NCBI GenBank assembly: GCA_964572045.1
Contig: CAZNEI010000009.1
Span: 1-64,000, forward strand
DNA from: CBDCKR01 sp964572045
GTDB taxonomy: Bacteria > Gemmatimonadota > Gemmatimonadetes > Longimicrobiales > Gaopeijiaceae
Direction of reading: 5' to 3'
Length of the DNA: 64,000 nucleotides
The position numbers and the translations under genes are program-made. Positions 57,241-64,000 of this stretch are shown piece after piece; position 1 is the stretch's first letter, and each line of letters begins with the position of its first letter. Below the pieces are notes generated by a model. It was not told the DNA's origin. It saw only the letters and a list, made by a program, of their open reading frames with translations, and searched no databases.

Positions 57241-58218
57241 CTAAGCGATGATCCGCTTGAAGACATCCAGATCGATGTTCCGGCCGCAGACAACGGCAAC
57301 GACACTCTTGCCCCTGAGCCGTTCTCTCTGCTTGAGCAGACCTCCGACGGCCAGCGCCCCCGATCCTTCGACCACGAGGCGGTGTTGCTCGAACAGAAGG
57401 CGGATGGAGTCTTCGATCTCCGGCTCGGTGAGCAACAGGATCTCGTCCACGTACTGCCGACACAGGTCCAGGGTGATGCTGTCCAGATCCACGCCTCCGG
57501 CGCACGTGTCGGCCAGCGTCGGCCGGGTCTCCATCTCGATCATCCTGCCAGTTCGAACGGATTCGTACATCACGGGGGAGTTCCCCGGCGAGACGCCAAG
57601 AGCTTCAATCTTGGGGTTCTTGAACTTCAGCCAGCCGGCCGAGCCTGTGAGCAGTCCCCCCGCCCCGCAGGCGAAGAACGCCGCATCCAAACCGGGGAGT
57701 TGTTCGATGATCTCGTATCCGCAGGTTCCCTGTCCACCGACCACGATAGGGTCGTTGTAGGGTGACACGTAGACCTTGCCGTCTTCTTCGGCGGTCCGTC
57801 GCGCCTCCTTCTCCGCATCCCACGCGCGGGTGCCGCATACGACCACATCCAGGCCGTGTACTCTCAACAGGTCCAGGCGTGATGGCGCGATGTCTTCCGC
57901 GACGTAGATCGTGGCCCGGCGTCCCCTGATTCTCGCGGCCTCCGCAACCGCCAAGGCATAGTTGCCCGTCGAGGCCGACACCACGCCCCGGTCGAGTTCC
58001 GCCTCGGTGAGGGAGAGGAGCTTGTTGAGGGCACCGCGGAACTTGAAAGACGACGTGCGCTGCATCGAGTCCAGCTTCAGCCAGACTTCCCCACCGATCT
58101 GCCCGCTGAGATACGTGGAATACTCAAGAGGCGTGGGCACGAGGTGGTCCTTACACCTTTCACGGGCCTCGTGAACCAGCTGGGGCACATCAAGCTGCTG
58201 CTGACGTCCAGTGGTCAC
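57241..58218 (-). CDS. eutB: PLP-dependent threonine dehydratase-like enzyme (EutB-like)
   Basis: A 325-residue fold type II PLP enzyme of the threonine/serine dehydratase group, closest in look to hydroxyectoine-utilisation EutB and beta-hydroxyaspartate dehydratase. The PLP lysine is K59 in SSFKFRGALNKLL. The substrate loop is STGNYALA rather than the usual SSGNHA, and the phosphate loop is CGAGGLLTG rather than GGGGL. DTCAGGVDLDSITLDLCRQYVDEILLLTEPEIEDSIRLLFEQHRLVVEGSGAL ends the domain as in EutB. It overlaps eutC by 4 bases (GTG start). A second EutB-like gene lies at 62111. Confidence 0.75.
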   Translation of the reverse strand: MTTGRQQQLDVPQLVHEARERCKDHLVPTPLEYSTYLSGQIGGEVWLKLDSMQRTSSFKFRGALNKLLSLTEAELDRGVVSASTGNYALAVAEAARIRGRRATIYVAEDIAPSRLDLLRVHGLDVVVCGTRAWDAEKEARRTAEEDGKVYVSPYNDPIVVGGQGTCGYEIIEQLPGLDAAFFACGAGGLLTGSAGWLKFKNPKIEALGVSPGNSPVMYESVRTGRMIEMETRPTLADTCAGGVDLDSITLDLCRQYVDEILLLTEPEIEDSIRLLFEQHRLVVEGSGALAVGGLLKQRERLRGKSVVAVVCGRNIDLDVFKRIIA

Positions 58219-59210
58219 GAGGATCTTCCTTCTTGATGCTGAGCCAGCCGATAGGCGTGATCGACCATCTTCGCGATCTGAATGTCTTGAATCGCAACCC
58301 CGGTCAGGTCCGCAACCGTGATCTGGTCCTCGCGGGTTCGTCCCATTCCCGGGTCGTCGATCACCTGGCCGAGCTCAAGGATGGACGCCTCCTCGATCAG
58401 TCCTCCTTGAATCGCGTGCACGCACTCGCCGTACTGGGCGCACTGTGAGATGCTGTCGGCGACGACTCGATCGGCCTTCGCCAGGAGTGCAGCCTCTAAC
58501 TCCTGCTTTCCGTCGTCGTCAGAACCCATCGCGGTGATATGCGTACCCTTCTTCACTTGATCGGCCCGGATCAGGGGACTTCTGGCTGAGGTGGCAGTGA
58601 CGATGAGATCGCACCGCGAGGCCAGGTCACCAGGTGTCTCCGCCGCTTGGATCTCCAGTCCCCAAGACCGAATGCTGTCAGTTTCACGAAGATCATCGAT
58701 CATCCGCTGCACCTTCGCAGGATCCCTACCCCAGACGAAACAGCTCTGACAGTCGACGACGGTACGCAGCATCTCGAGCTGCATCCTCGCCTGAACACCG
58801 GTCCCGACGATTCCGATGTGATGAACGGTTCGGGGAGCCAGATGTTTCGCCGCAACCGCGCCAGCGGCGGCCGTGCGCATGTCGGTGAGCCAGCACTTGT
58901 CCAAGAGAATCAACTTCAGCTCACCGGTCTTCTGGCTGAAAACCAGGATCACGCCGTCAGCGACGGGCAACCCGAGCTTGGGGTTGTCGTAGAATCCGGA
59001 TGCCATCTTCATGACGTAGTAGTCACCACCGGATACGAAACCGTACTTGATGTGAACATCACCCGGTGGATCGTCGAAGTGTAGGAAACCGACGGGCGGG
59101 ACGTGTACCTTTCCGTCGGAATAGAGAACAAATCCAGTCTCGATCTCCTCGATCAGTTTCGGAGCGTCAAGCAGACGCTTGATCTCATCGAGATTGAGTA
59201 CAGTGGTCAT
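58215..59210 (-). CDS. eutC: Ectoine-utilisation EutC-like protein (ornithine cyclodeaminase family)
   Basis: A 331-residue NAD(P)-binding protein of the ornithine cyclodeaminase fold. It matches EutC in GKVHVPPVGFLHF, MASGFYDNPKLGLPVADGVILVFSQKTGEL, LTDMRTAAAGAVAAKHLAP, HHIGIVGTGVQARMQLEML, GTHITAMGSDDDGKQELEAAL and QITVADLTGVAIQDIQIAKMV. Relatives include iminosuccinate reductase BhcD of the beta-hydroxyaspartate cycle, so the reaction could be reduction of a ketimine. GAGG lies about 8 bases before the ATG. Transcribed ahead of eutB with a 4-base overlap and divergent from the aminotransferase. Base composition appears less GC-rich than the rest of the window. Confidence 0.78.
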   Translation of the reverse strand: MTTVLNLDEIKRLLDAPKLIEEIETGFVLYSDGKVHVPPVGFLHFDDPPGDVHIKYGFVSGGDYYVMKMASGFYDNPKLGLPVADGVILVFSQKTGELKLILLDKCWLTDMRTAAAGAVAAKHLAPRTVHHIGIVGTGVQARMQLEMLRTVVDCQSCFVWGRDPAKVQRMIDDLRETDSIRSWGLEIQAAETPGDLASRCDLIVTATSARSPLIRADQVKKGTHITAMGSDDDGKQELEAALLAKADRVVADSISQCAQYGECVHAIQGGLIEEASILELGQVIDDPGMGRTREDQITVADLTGVAIQDIQIAKMVDHAYRLAQHQEGRSS

Positions 59211-59975
59211 TGAAATTGCCTCACGTTGAGAGAGTCAATCGATCAAAACTAACGTTTCACCTTCACTTACAACCGGATTCGCCGCGCTCCAATGGACCGT
59301 TAGTCTCCGGAGAAAGCCGCATCCTCTCGGAGGGATACGACGCGGATCCTCGCCCCGTATAAGTCATCCCTTCGGCCATATCAAAACGAGAAGTGCGGTC
59401 ATCGCCCCGGGTAGCGCCAGGCGATAGTCCGTGTTAGCCGCGGCAGAGCCCCGTGACAGCAACAGGAGCCGTTTCATTTCTACGCAGCGAAGACTCAATG
59501 AACACGGCACATTTCTGTTTGAGACAAGACTCGGTCTACAAGGCAGACCAAACCGACTGCCACTGGGATGGGTGACCAAGATACGGATCGGAGCCGAAGT
59601 GCGCAAACTTGATTCCCACGCCCCCGATAGCAGTCGCATGACGATTCGTCTCCTTGACACAAGAGAAGCGAGATACCTAGTATGCGGCCTGATGACGTTC
59701 CGTCAAGATCCAGTAGGTGGGTGACCGGTCCCTAGGTAAGGGATCCCCTCAGGATTTTTTGGGTGCAAGAGATTTGTGATCCGATTATCGATTGCTTTGA
59801 CCCTCAGAGTGATCGTGTCTTCGATGGTTCGATATTATAGAACACGATCCGCTCGTGTCTCGACGATTCGATTGCAGCCCAGGGAAGCTCGATCCGATAC
59901 TCGCCTCCCTCTACGGGTGGCAGGGGTGTCGAGGCCAATCTGATTCTCGCACTTCACCGGGGAGGATGAGCCGAC
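59211..59975. other. long divergent intergenic region with repeats
   Basis: The 765 bases between eutC and the aminotransferase are the longest non-coding stretch in the window and visibly lower in GC. They hold a perfect 8-bp inverted repeat (59811-59818 and 59842-59849) and a repeated TCGTGTCT element 40 bases apart. No protein frame in it is convincing. Confidence 0.5.
59811..59872. promoter_or_regulatory. inverted and direct repeats upstream of aminotransferase gene
   Basis: GATCGTGT at 59811-59818 pairs with ACACGATC at 59842-59849. TCGTGTCT recurs at 59813 and 59853, each followed by a similar CGA..TTCGAT stretch. ACACGA and TCGTGT at 59842-59858 form another 6-bp inverted pair. Three copies of one element suggest operator sites for a dimeric regulator. 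Confidence 0.45.
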
Positions 59976-61109
59976 GTGAGTGGCACTGTAACCTACGACG
60001 GTGAGCCGCCCCCTGGCACAATTGACCTGGGTCTCGGCCAGCCTTCATCCGACCTACTACGTGTCGACCTGCTTCGCCGCGCGAGCGAATCGTTCTTCAC
60101 CGACGCACATCCTTTCGAGCTGGACTACGGGGTCATGTCCGGTGACGAGCGTTTCCTCGAGTCCTTGGCGGCGTTTCTATGTGAGGGATATGACGCTTCC
60201 GTGATCCCACAGTCATTGTCTGTTACCGGAGGAAACTCACACGCTTTGGATTTAGTATCGACAGTCTTTAGCAAGCCGGGAGACACCGTGTTTGTCGAAG
60301 AGCCGAGCTACTTTCTGGCCTTTCAAATCTTTCGAGATCACGGATTGAAGATAGTAAGCGTACCGATCGATGAGCACGGCATGCGTGTCGAAGCCTTGGA
60401 GGCATTGCTGGCTGAGCATGATCCGGCGTTCGTATACGTCATCCCTAGCTACCACAATCCGGCCGGATACTGCATGAGCAAAGCGCGCCGTATCCGTTTG
60501 ATTGAACTCAGTCAACAACACGAGTTCTTGATCCTAGCGGATGAAGTCTATCAACTCCTCCATTATTCTGACGAGCCGCCTCCGGCATTCGGAACAATGA
60601 TCGAGACCGATACTGTTCTGTCGCTCGGATCGTTTTCGAAGATTCTCGCTCCGGCGATGCGTCTCGGCTGGATTCAGACCGGACCCAGACTACAGAATCG
60701 CCTCCGCGAAGCCGGCGTTATCGTCAGCGGTGGCAGTGCAAATCACTATTCTTCACATATCGTTCGACACGCCATTGATCTCGGACTTCTACAGGCGCAT
60801 GTCACAGAGATCAGGAGCATCTACGGGAGTCGCGTCGCGATCATGCAGGAATCTCTACAGTCACACTTCGCCGATCTTGCCACGTGGCAGCGACCGAGCG
60901 GCGGGTACTTTTTCTGGCTTCGCTTTGGTGATGAGATCGATACCGCATCCTATCGGGAAAAAGCGAGAGAACTCCAGGCAGGATTCCAGCCCGGAACCGT
61001 ATTCTCCAACGAAACCAGACTCAAGAACTTCCTGCGCCTGTCCTTTGCCCATTATGGTGAAGACGACATACATGAGGGTATCGCTCGAATACGCCGGGCC
61101 TTCGGTTGA
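59976..61109 (+). CDS. PLP-dependent aminotransferase (class I/II, MocR/2-aminoadipate transaminase-like)
   Basis: A 377-residue fold type I aminotransferase without an attached DNA-binding domain. DLGLGQPSSDLL and LDYGVMSGDERFLESLAAFL open the domain; VTGGNSHALDLVSTVFSKPGDTVFVEEPSYF, IPSYHNPAGYCMS and ILADEVYQLLHY follow, and PLP lysine K222 lies in SLGSFSKILAP. It resembles GntR/MocR-type transaminases that act on 2-aminoadipate, amino acids or ectoine-type intermediates. Codons such as tat, ttg, aaa and gat are used more often than in neighbouring genes, pointing to separate origin. It starts at GTG. Divergent from eutC-eutB; a nitrogen-catabolism role with them is inference. Confidence 0.83.
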   Translation: MSGTVTYDGEPPPGTIDLGLGQPSSDLLRVDLLRRASESFFTDAHPFELDYGVMSGDERFLESLAAFLCEGYDASVIPQSLSVTGGNSHALDLVSTVFSKPGDTVFVEEPSYFLAFQIFRDHGLKIVSVPIDEHGMRVEALEALLAEHDPAFVYVIPSYHNPAGYCMSKARRIRLIELSQQHEFLILADEVYQLLHYSDEPPPAFGTMIETDTVLSLGSFSKILAPAMRLGWIQTGPRLQNRLREAGVIVSGGSANHYSSHIVRHAIDLGLLQAHVTEIRSIYGSRVAIMQESLQSHFADLATWQRPSGGYFFWLRFGDEIDTASYREKARELQAGFQPGTVFSNETRLKNFLRLSFAHYGEDDIHEGIARIRRAFG

Positions 61110-61175
61110 ACGGAGCCAGCCGCGGACTCGGACAGGGTCGGGCGCGAGGTTCGCGTGCGAAGGGGTGACAGCCTC

Positions 61176-61190
61176 CGCTCACGTTGAGCG
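61176..61190. terminator. hairpin between convergent genes
   Basis: A perfect 6-bp stem, CGCTCA and TGAGCG, around a 3-base loop, 66 bases past the aminotransferase stop and 80 bases before the opposing SDR stop. No T-tract. Confidence 0.4.
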
Positions 61191-61269
61191 TCTCTGGACC
61201 GCGATTCGCCACGCCTCCGGTGCCGGAATTCGATAGGGTCCGGACGGCCCCGGGATGAATCCAGTGGGG

Positions 61270-62025
61270 CTAGAACGAGCCGCCGAGTGCAACCCTGATC
61301 GCCTCCCCGCTCACTCCACTCGATTCCTCGGATGCCAGGAAGGCGATCACCTCCGCCACTTCCCGGGGCGTAGCCACGCGATTCGCCGGATACAGCGCCG
61401 CCCGTTCGTTCCAGACTTGATCGGTCGAGATGCGTCGATCCTGCGCCTCCTGGCGGGCCGAACGCTCGGCCATCTCCGTCCGAACCCAGCCGGGCAGGAC
61501 TGCATTGGATGTGATGCCATGAGCTCCTCCGTCCACCGCGACGGATCGCATCAGTCCCAGCAGCCCATGCTTGGAGCTGTTGTATGCGCTCGCGGCGGGT
61601 TCGGCGACCAAGCCGGACGTAGAGCTCGTAAATACCACCCGCCCGAATCGGCGTTCGACCATCCCCGGCAGTACGAGTCTTGAGAGATGGAATGGGGCAT
61701 CGAGGTTGACCCGTATCGTCGTACTCCATGCGTCGAGTTCCTGCTCCCAGACGACGCGCTCGTGCGCGGAGCCGATGCCGTGGTTGCATACGAGGATCTC
61801 AATCGGTCCCAGACGACGCTCGGCCTCCGCGACCGCGCGTGCACACCCCTCCGGGCTTCCGAGATCCACAGCCGCAAAATCGAGCCCGACGTCGGCCAAC
61901 TCCCGACGGCTTCGGGCGACGCACATCACTCTGGCGCCGCGTGACGCCAGCAGCTCGGCCGTTGCACGTCCGATCCCGCGGCCCCCACCCGTGACGAGAG
62001 CTACGCGCCCTTCGACTCCGGCCAC
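61270..62025 (-). CDS. Short-chain dehydrogenase/reductase (SDR), classical type
   Basis: A 251-residue NAD(P)-dependent oxidoreductase. ALVTGGGRGIGRATAELLA (residues 9-27) binds the cofactor; ILVCNHGIGSAHER replaces the usual NNAG with CNHG, a mild variation. RVVFTSSTSGLVAEPAASAYNSSKHG holds the catalytic Ser and the YxxxK pair. NAVLPGWVRTEM and the C-terminal ASEESSGVSGEAIRVALGG are standard. The substrate is unknown; placement between the aminotransferase and a dehydratase suggests a hydroxy- or oxo-acid in the same pathway. It runs in the same direction as the downstream-neighbouring dehydratase (85-base gap). Confidence 0.87.
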   Translation of the reverse strand: MAGVEGRVALVTGGGRGIGRATAELLASRGARVMCVARSRRELADVGLDFAAVDLGSPEGCARAVAEAERRLGPIEILVCNHGIGSAHERVVWEQELDAWSTTIRVNLDAPFHLSRLVLPGMVERRFGRVVFTSSTSGLVAEPAASAYNSSKHGLLGLMRSVAVDGGAHGITSNAVLPGWVRTEMAERSARQEAQDRRISTDQVWNERAALYPANRVATPREVAEVIAFLASEESSGVSGEAIRVALGGSF

Positions 62026-62110
62026 GCTTCACATACTCCCTCTTAGTGAGTCGGTCGAACCCAGGTCTGCCAACCGGCGGCCGACCTGACCGGATGAACG
62101 AGATGGCCCC

Positions 62111-63079
62111 TCACGCCAGTACTTCTTGCAACGTATCGAGGCCGATCTTCGCGCCGCTCACGATGAGCACCACCGTCTTACCCTCGTAGCGGTTGGCAGT
62201 CTTCAGGAACGCAGCAACCGACAGCGCCGCCGCTCCCTCCACCAGCGTGTGGTGCCTCAGCAGCAAGAGTCGGATCGCGGCCTTGATCTCCTCCTCGCTC
62301 ACCAGCTCGAAGCGATCTACGAGGTCTCGGCAGATCGGCAGGGTGATCGCGTCTTCCTCGATTCCGCCTGCCGTCCCGTCGGAGAGCGAGGGCCGCAAGT
62401 CCAGCTCCACGACCCTTCCAGCCTTGACCGACTCGCACATCACGGGCGAAGCCTCCGGCTGGCAGCCCACAATCTCGATGCCGGCGTTGCCGGCCTTCAG
62501 GCATCCCGCGATGCCGGCAATGAGACCGCCGCCGCCCACCGGCGCAAAGACGCTATCGATCCCGTCGATCTGCCGTTCCAGCTCAAGCCCGATCGTCCCC
62601 TGCCCGGCGATGATCCAAGGATCGTTCCAGGCGGAGACGAAGAGCCGGTTGCTACGCTTGGCATCGAGCTGCGCGAATCGCTCGGTCTCGAGGCTGTCCA
62701 GGCCGTGAAAGCGCAGATCGGCACCCAGCTGTCTTAGCATCTCGACCTTGCTTCCTGAAGCGTTCTCGGGCACGAAGATGGTACCGGACCAGCCGAATCC
62801 GTGCAGCAGATGGGCGACGGCCCCGGCATGGTTTCCCGAGGAGGCGGTGACGATGCCCCTCCGGCGTTCGGCCTCGCTCAAGGACAGGAGCTTGTTGGTG
62901 GCGCCCCGAAGCTTGAAGGAGCCGGTCGTTTGATGGTTTTCCAGCTTGAGGTAAGCGTTGCACTTCCCGGCGCCGCTGAGCCAGACGGAGCGCTCCACGG
63001 GCGTCTCTCGAACGTGCGAGCGTATCCGCTCCCATGCCTCCAGGGTGTCCCTCCGGATGTCCAGCGCCGACGTGCTCAT
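62111..63079 (-). CDS. PLP-dependent threonine/serine dehydratase-like enzyme, second copy
   Basis: A 322-residue fold type II PLP enzyme, paralogous to the EutB-like protein at 57241. PLP lysine K56 is in TGSFKLRGATNKLLSLSE; the loop is canonical, TASSGNHAGAVA, and the phosphate loop is VGGGGLIAG. LSDGTAGGIEEDAITLPICRDLVDRFELVSEEEIKAAIRLLLLRHHTLVEGAAALSVAA matches EutB-type C-termini. These conserved loops suggest this copy keeps ordinary dehydratase chemistry while the other has diverged. I start at the ATG before STSALD; the frame extends upstream but without family features. It is convergent with nothing; a pseudogene lies upstream on the other strand. Confidence 0.82.
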   Translation of the reverse strand: MSTSALDIRRDTLEAWERIRSHVRETPVERSVWLSGAGKCNAYLKLENHQTTGSFKLRGATNKLLSLSEAERRRGIVTASSGNHAGAVAHLLHGFGWSGTIFVPENASGSKVEMLRQLGADLRFHGLDSLETERFAQLDAKRSNRLFVSAWNDPWIIAGQGTIGLELERQIDGIDSVFAPVGGGGLIAGIAGCLKAGNAGIEIVGCQPEASPVMCESVKAGRVVELDLRPSLSDGTAGGIEEDAITLPICRDLVDRFELVSEEEIKAAIRLLLLRHHTLVEGAAALSVAAFLKTANRYEGKTVVLIVSGAKIGLDTLQEVLA

Positions 63080-63173
63080 GCAGAACCCTCGATCAACGGG
63101 ATGACCCACAAAAGGAATATGGACTGGGAGTGCCTCGCGGGATCCGAAACACCGTAGTAGGTCGTGGGCAGGT

Positions 63174-63413
63174 TTGCGAACTACGCCCTCGCGGGACATC
63201 GCCGACATCACCCTCAACCGGTGGAGACACGGCTACGCCATGGGACAGCACCTGCTCTTCGATCCGGATTGGAGCGGGGACGAGTATCCGGGGGTCGTCG
63301 GGCGCGAGCGGTTCGGACGCATCACCATCGCGAATTCCGACGCCGAGGGCGCCTGCCTGACGCAGGCAGCGTTCGATCAGGCTCACCGTGCCGTGGATGA
63401 GCTCATGCCGCAC
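63174..63413 (+). pseudogene. remnant of a FAD/NAD(P)-binding oxidoreductase C-terminus
   Basis: The translated segment contains DIADITLNRWRHGYAMG, LLFDPDWSGDEYP, GRERFGRITIANSDAEGAC and FDQAHRAVDEL. From memory these resemble the C-terminal region of flavin monoamine oxidase/FAD-NAD(P)-binding proteins, where such proteins close with the last helix near here. No start codon, FAD-binding fold or other domain precedes it, and the frame continues past the expected end without similarity. It looks like a leftover of a deleted gene. The family match is from pattern memory only. Confidence 0.5.
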
Positions 63414-63669
63414 GTTGCCTGGTGGAATCGGATCTGGCGAGAAGGGCTTGGGGGGAGCCCGGAGCGAGCTCTTCAGAGTCTTCTCCGGGCTCCATTCCGC
63501 TTCCGGTCGGTAGAGCTTGAGCTCTCGGCTTGCGCCGGTCCGTCAACAAGAGCGCCCGGGGTCCGCGTCGCCAGCTCGATCGTCTCCCACATCAGCACGG
63601 CCGCTCCGCAGGGGCGTCGGCGCCGAGCACTGAGCTGCGACGGCGGTCGACCCCCGGAGCTCCAGTGGG

Positions 63670-64000
63670 TCAGCGGAGCACGGCGGACAACGCCTCGTCG
63701 AGGTTCTGGGTCGCAGCGTTGAGCTTGCCAGCGATCAGGAACAGCGCTTCGGCGAGCCGGCCGCGCGACTCGGCCTCAAGCTGCCTCAGCTCGGGCAATT
63801 CCGCCGCCACCGGCCCGCCCGCCCTGAGACGCCGCTGAATATCAGCCACCTCCACGCGCACCGGACGTGGTTTGTGTTCGAAGGCGACGCTCCAGTCGTC
63901 GCTGGTGTACCAGTACAGCCTCTGAGCGTCCATGACCTCGGGCGAGACCTGAGCCGCCGCCCTCACCACCTGTAGCTCCTCCAGTGCGGCAACAGCGGCG
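63670..64000 (-). CDS. partial gene at right edge, unknown
   Basis: The minus-strand frame stays open to the window edge, so this is probably the C-terminal part of a gene whose start lies outside; a GTG at 63969 could also start a 99-residue protein. Visible segments are AAQVSPEVMDAQRLYWYTSDDWSVAFEHKPRPVRVEVADIQRRLRAGG and a helical LEAESRGRLAEALFLIAGKLNAATQNLDEAL tail. No family recognised. It is more protein-like than the opposing frames. Confidence 0.5.
   Translation of the reverse strand, partial: AAVAALEELQVVRAAAQVSPEVMDAQRLYWYTSDDWSVAFEHKPRPVRVEVADIQRRLRAGGPVAAELPELRQLEAESRGRLAEALFLIAGKLNAATQNLDEALSAVLR

Noticed and set aside
57241..61109. Complete beta-hydroxyaspartate cycle operon
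   Set aside because: Only dehydratase-, reductase- and aminotransferase-like genes are present; no aldolase BhcC, and gene order differs.
1..64000. tRNA, rRNA, CRISPR array, IS element, prophage
   Set aside because: No T-arm-like GGTTCGAATCC with matching acceptor stem, no spaced direct repeats of CRISPR type, and no transposase, integrase or phage motif was seen on reading.

Overview
The window is high-GC bacterial DNA, almost fully coding, with no rRNA, tRNA or CRISPR array that I can see. A SusC/SusD pair, Tat-exported DUF1501 with DUF1800, Asp-box (BNR) lipoproteins, S9 peptidase remains, a DUF2723 membrane protein and PQQ/heme dehydrogenases together suggest a free-living or host-associated Gemmatimonadota. 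That is an inference from gene content; the window holds no phylogenetic marker I can place precisely.

Layout. 0.4-7 kb (minus strand): ccdA, an arginase-family ureohydrolase, a Fur-type regulator, a small unknown protein, nrnA, and one uninterrupted protein joining a DedA membrane domain, a dephospho-CoA kinase (CoaE) and a PHP phosphoesterase domain. 7-19 kb: a YyaL/DUF255 thioredoxin-domain protein, a fused alpha-beta E1 of a 2-oxoacid dehydrogenase, a MoeZ-like ThiF-rhodanese protein, a DUF2723 membrane protein, an alpha/beta hydrolase, and a divergent imine reductase/amine oxidase-like pair. 19-24 kb: full-length Lhr helicase and a repeat-bearing envelope protein. 24-34 kb (minus strand): gmaS-mgsA-mgsB-mgsC plus a small unknown protein, preceded by a GntR/FCD regulator, a heme-c/PQQ dehydrogenase and a FAD amine oxidoreductase. 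This looks like an N-methylamine/N-methylglutamate module without the usual four-subunit dehydrogenase. 34-50 kb: quinone oxidoreductase, a broken S9 peptidase behind a large BNR protein, an SDR, an APC permease, DUF1501/DUF1800, an M81 (MlrC-like) peptidase and a small lipoprotein. 50-57 kb (minus strand): a susC-susD-PQQ/heme dehydrogenase operon. 57-64 kb: a lower-GC segment with eutC-eutB-like genes divergent from an aminotransferase, then an SDR, a second EutB-like dehydratase, a pseudogene remnant and a partial gene at the right edge.

How the genes fit together. The dominant theme is uptake and oxidation of small nitrogenous and hydroxylated compounds. It comprises amine oxidases, imine reductases of the ornithine cyclodeaminase fold, PLP dehydratases, an amino acid permease, periplasmic quinoprotein dehydrogenases and a SusCD transporter. 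The least expected structures are the DedA-CoaE-PHP fusion and the N-methylglutamate synthase cluster with its unfamiliar partners.
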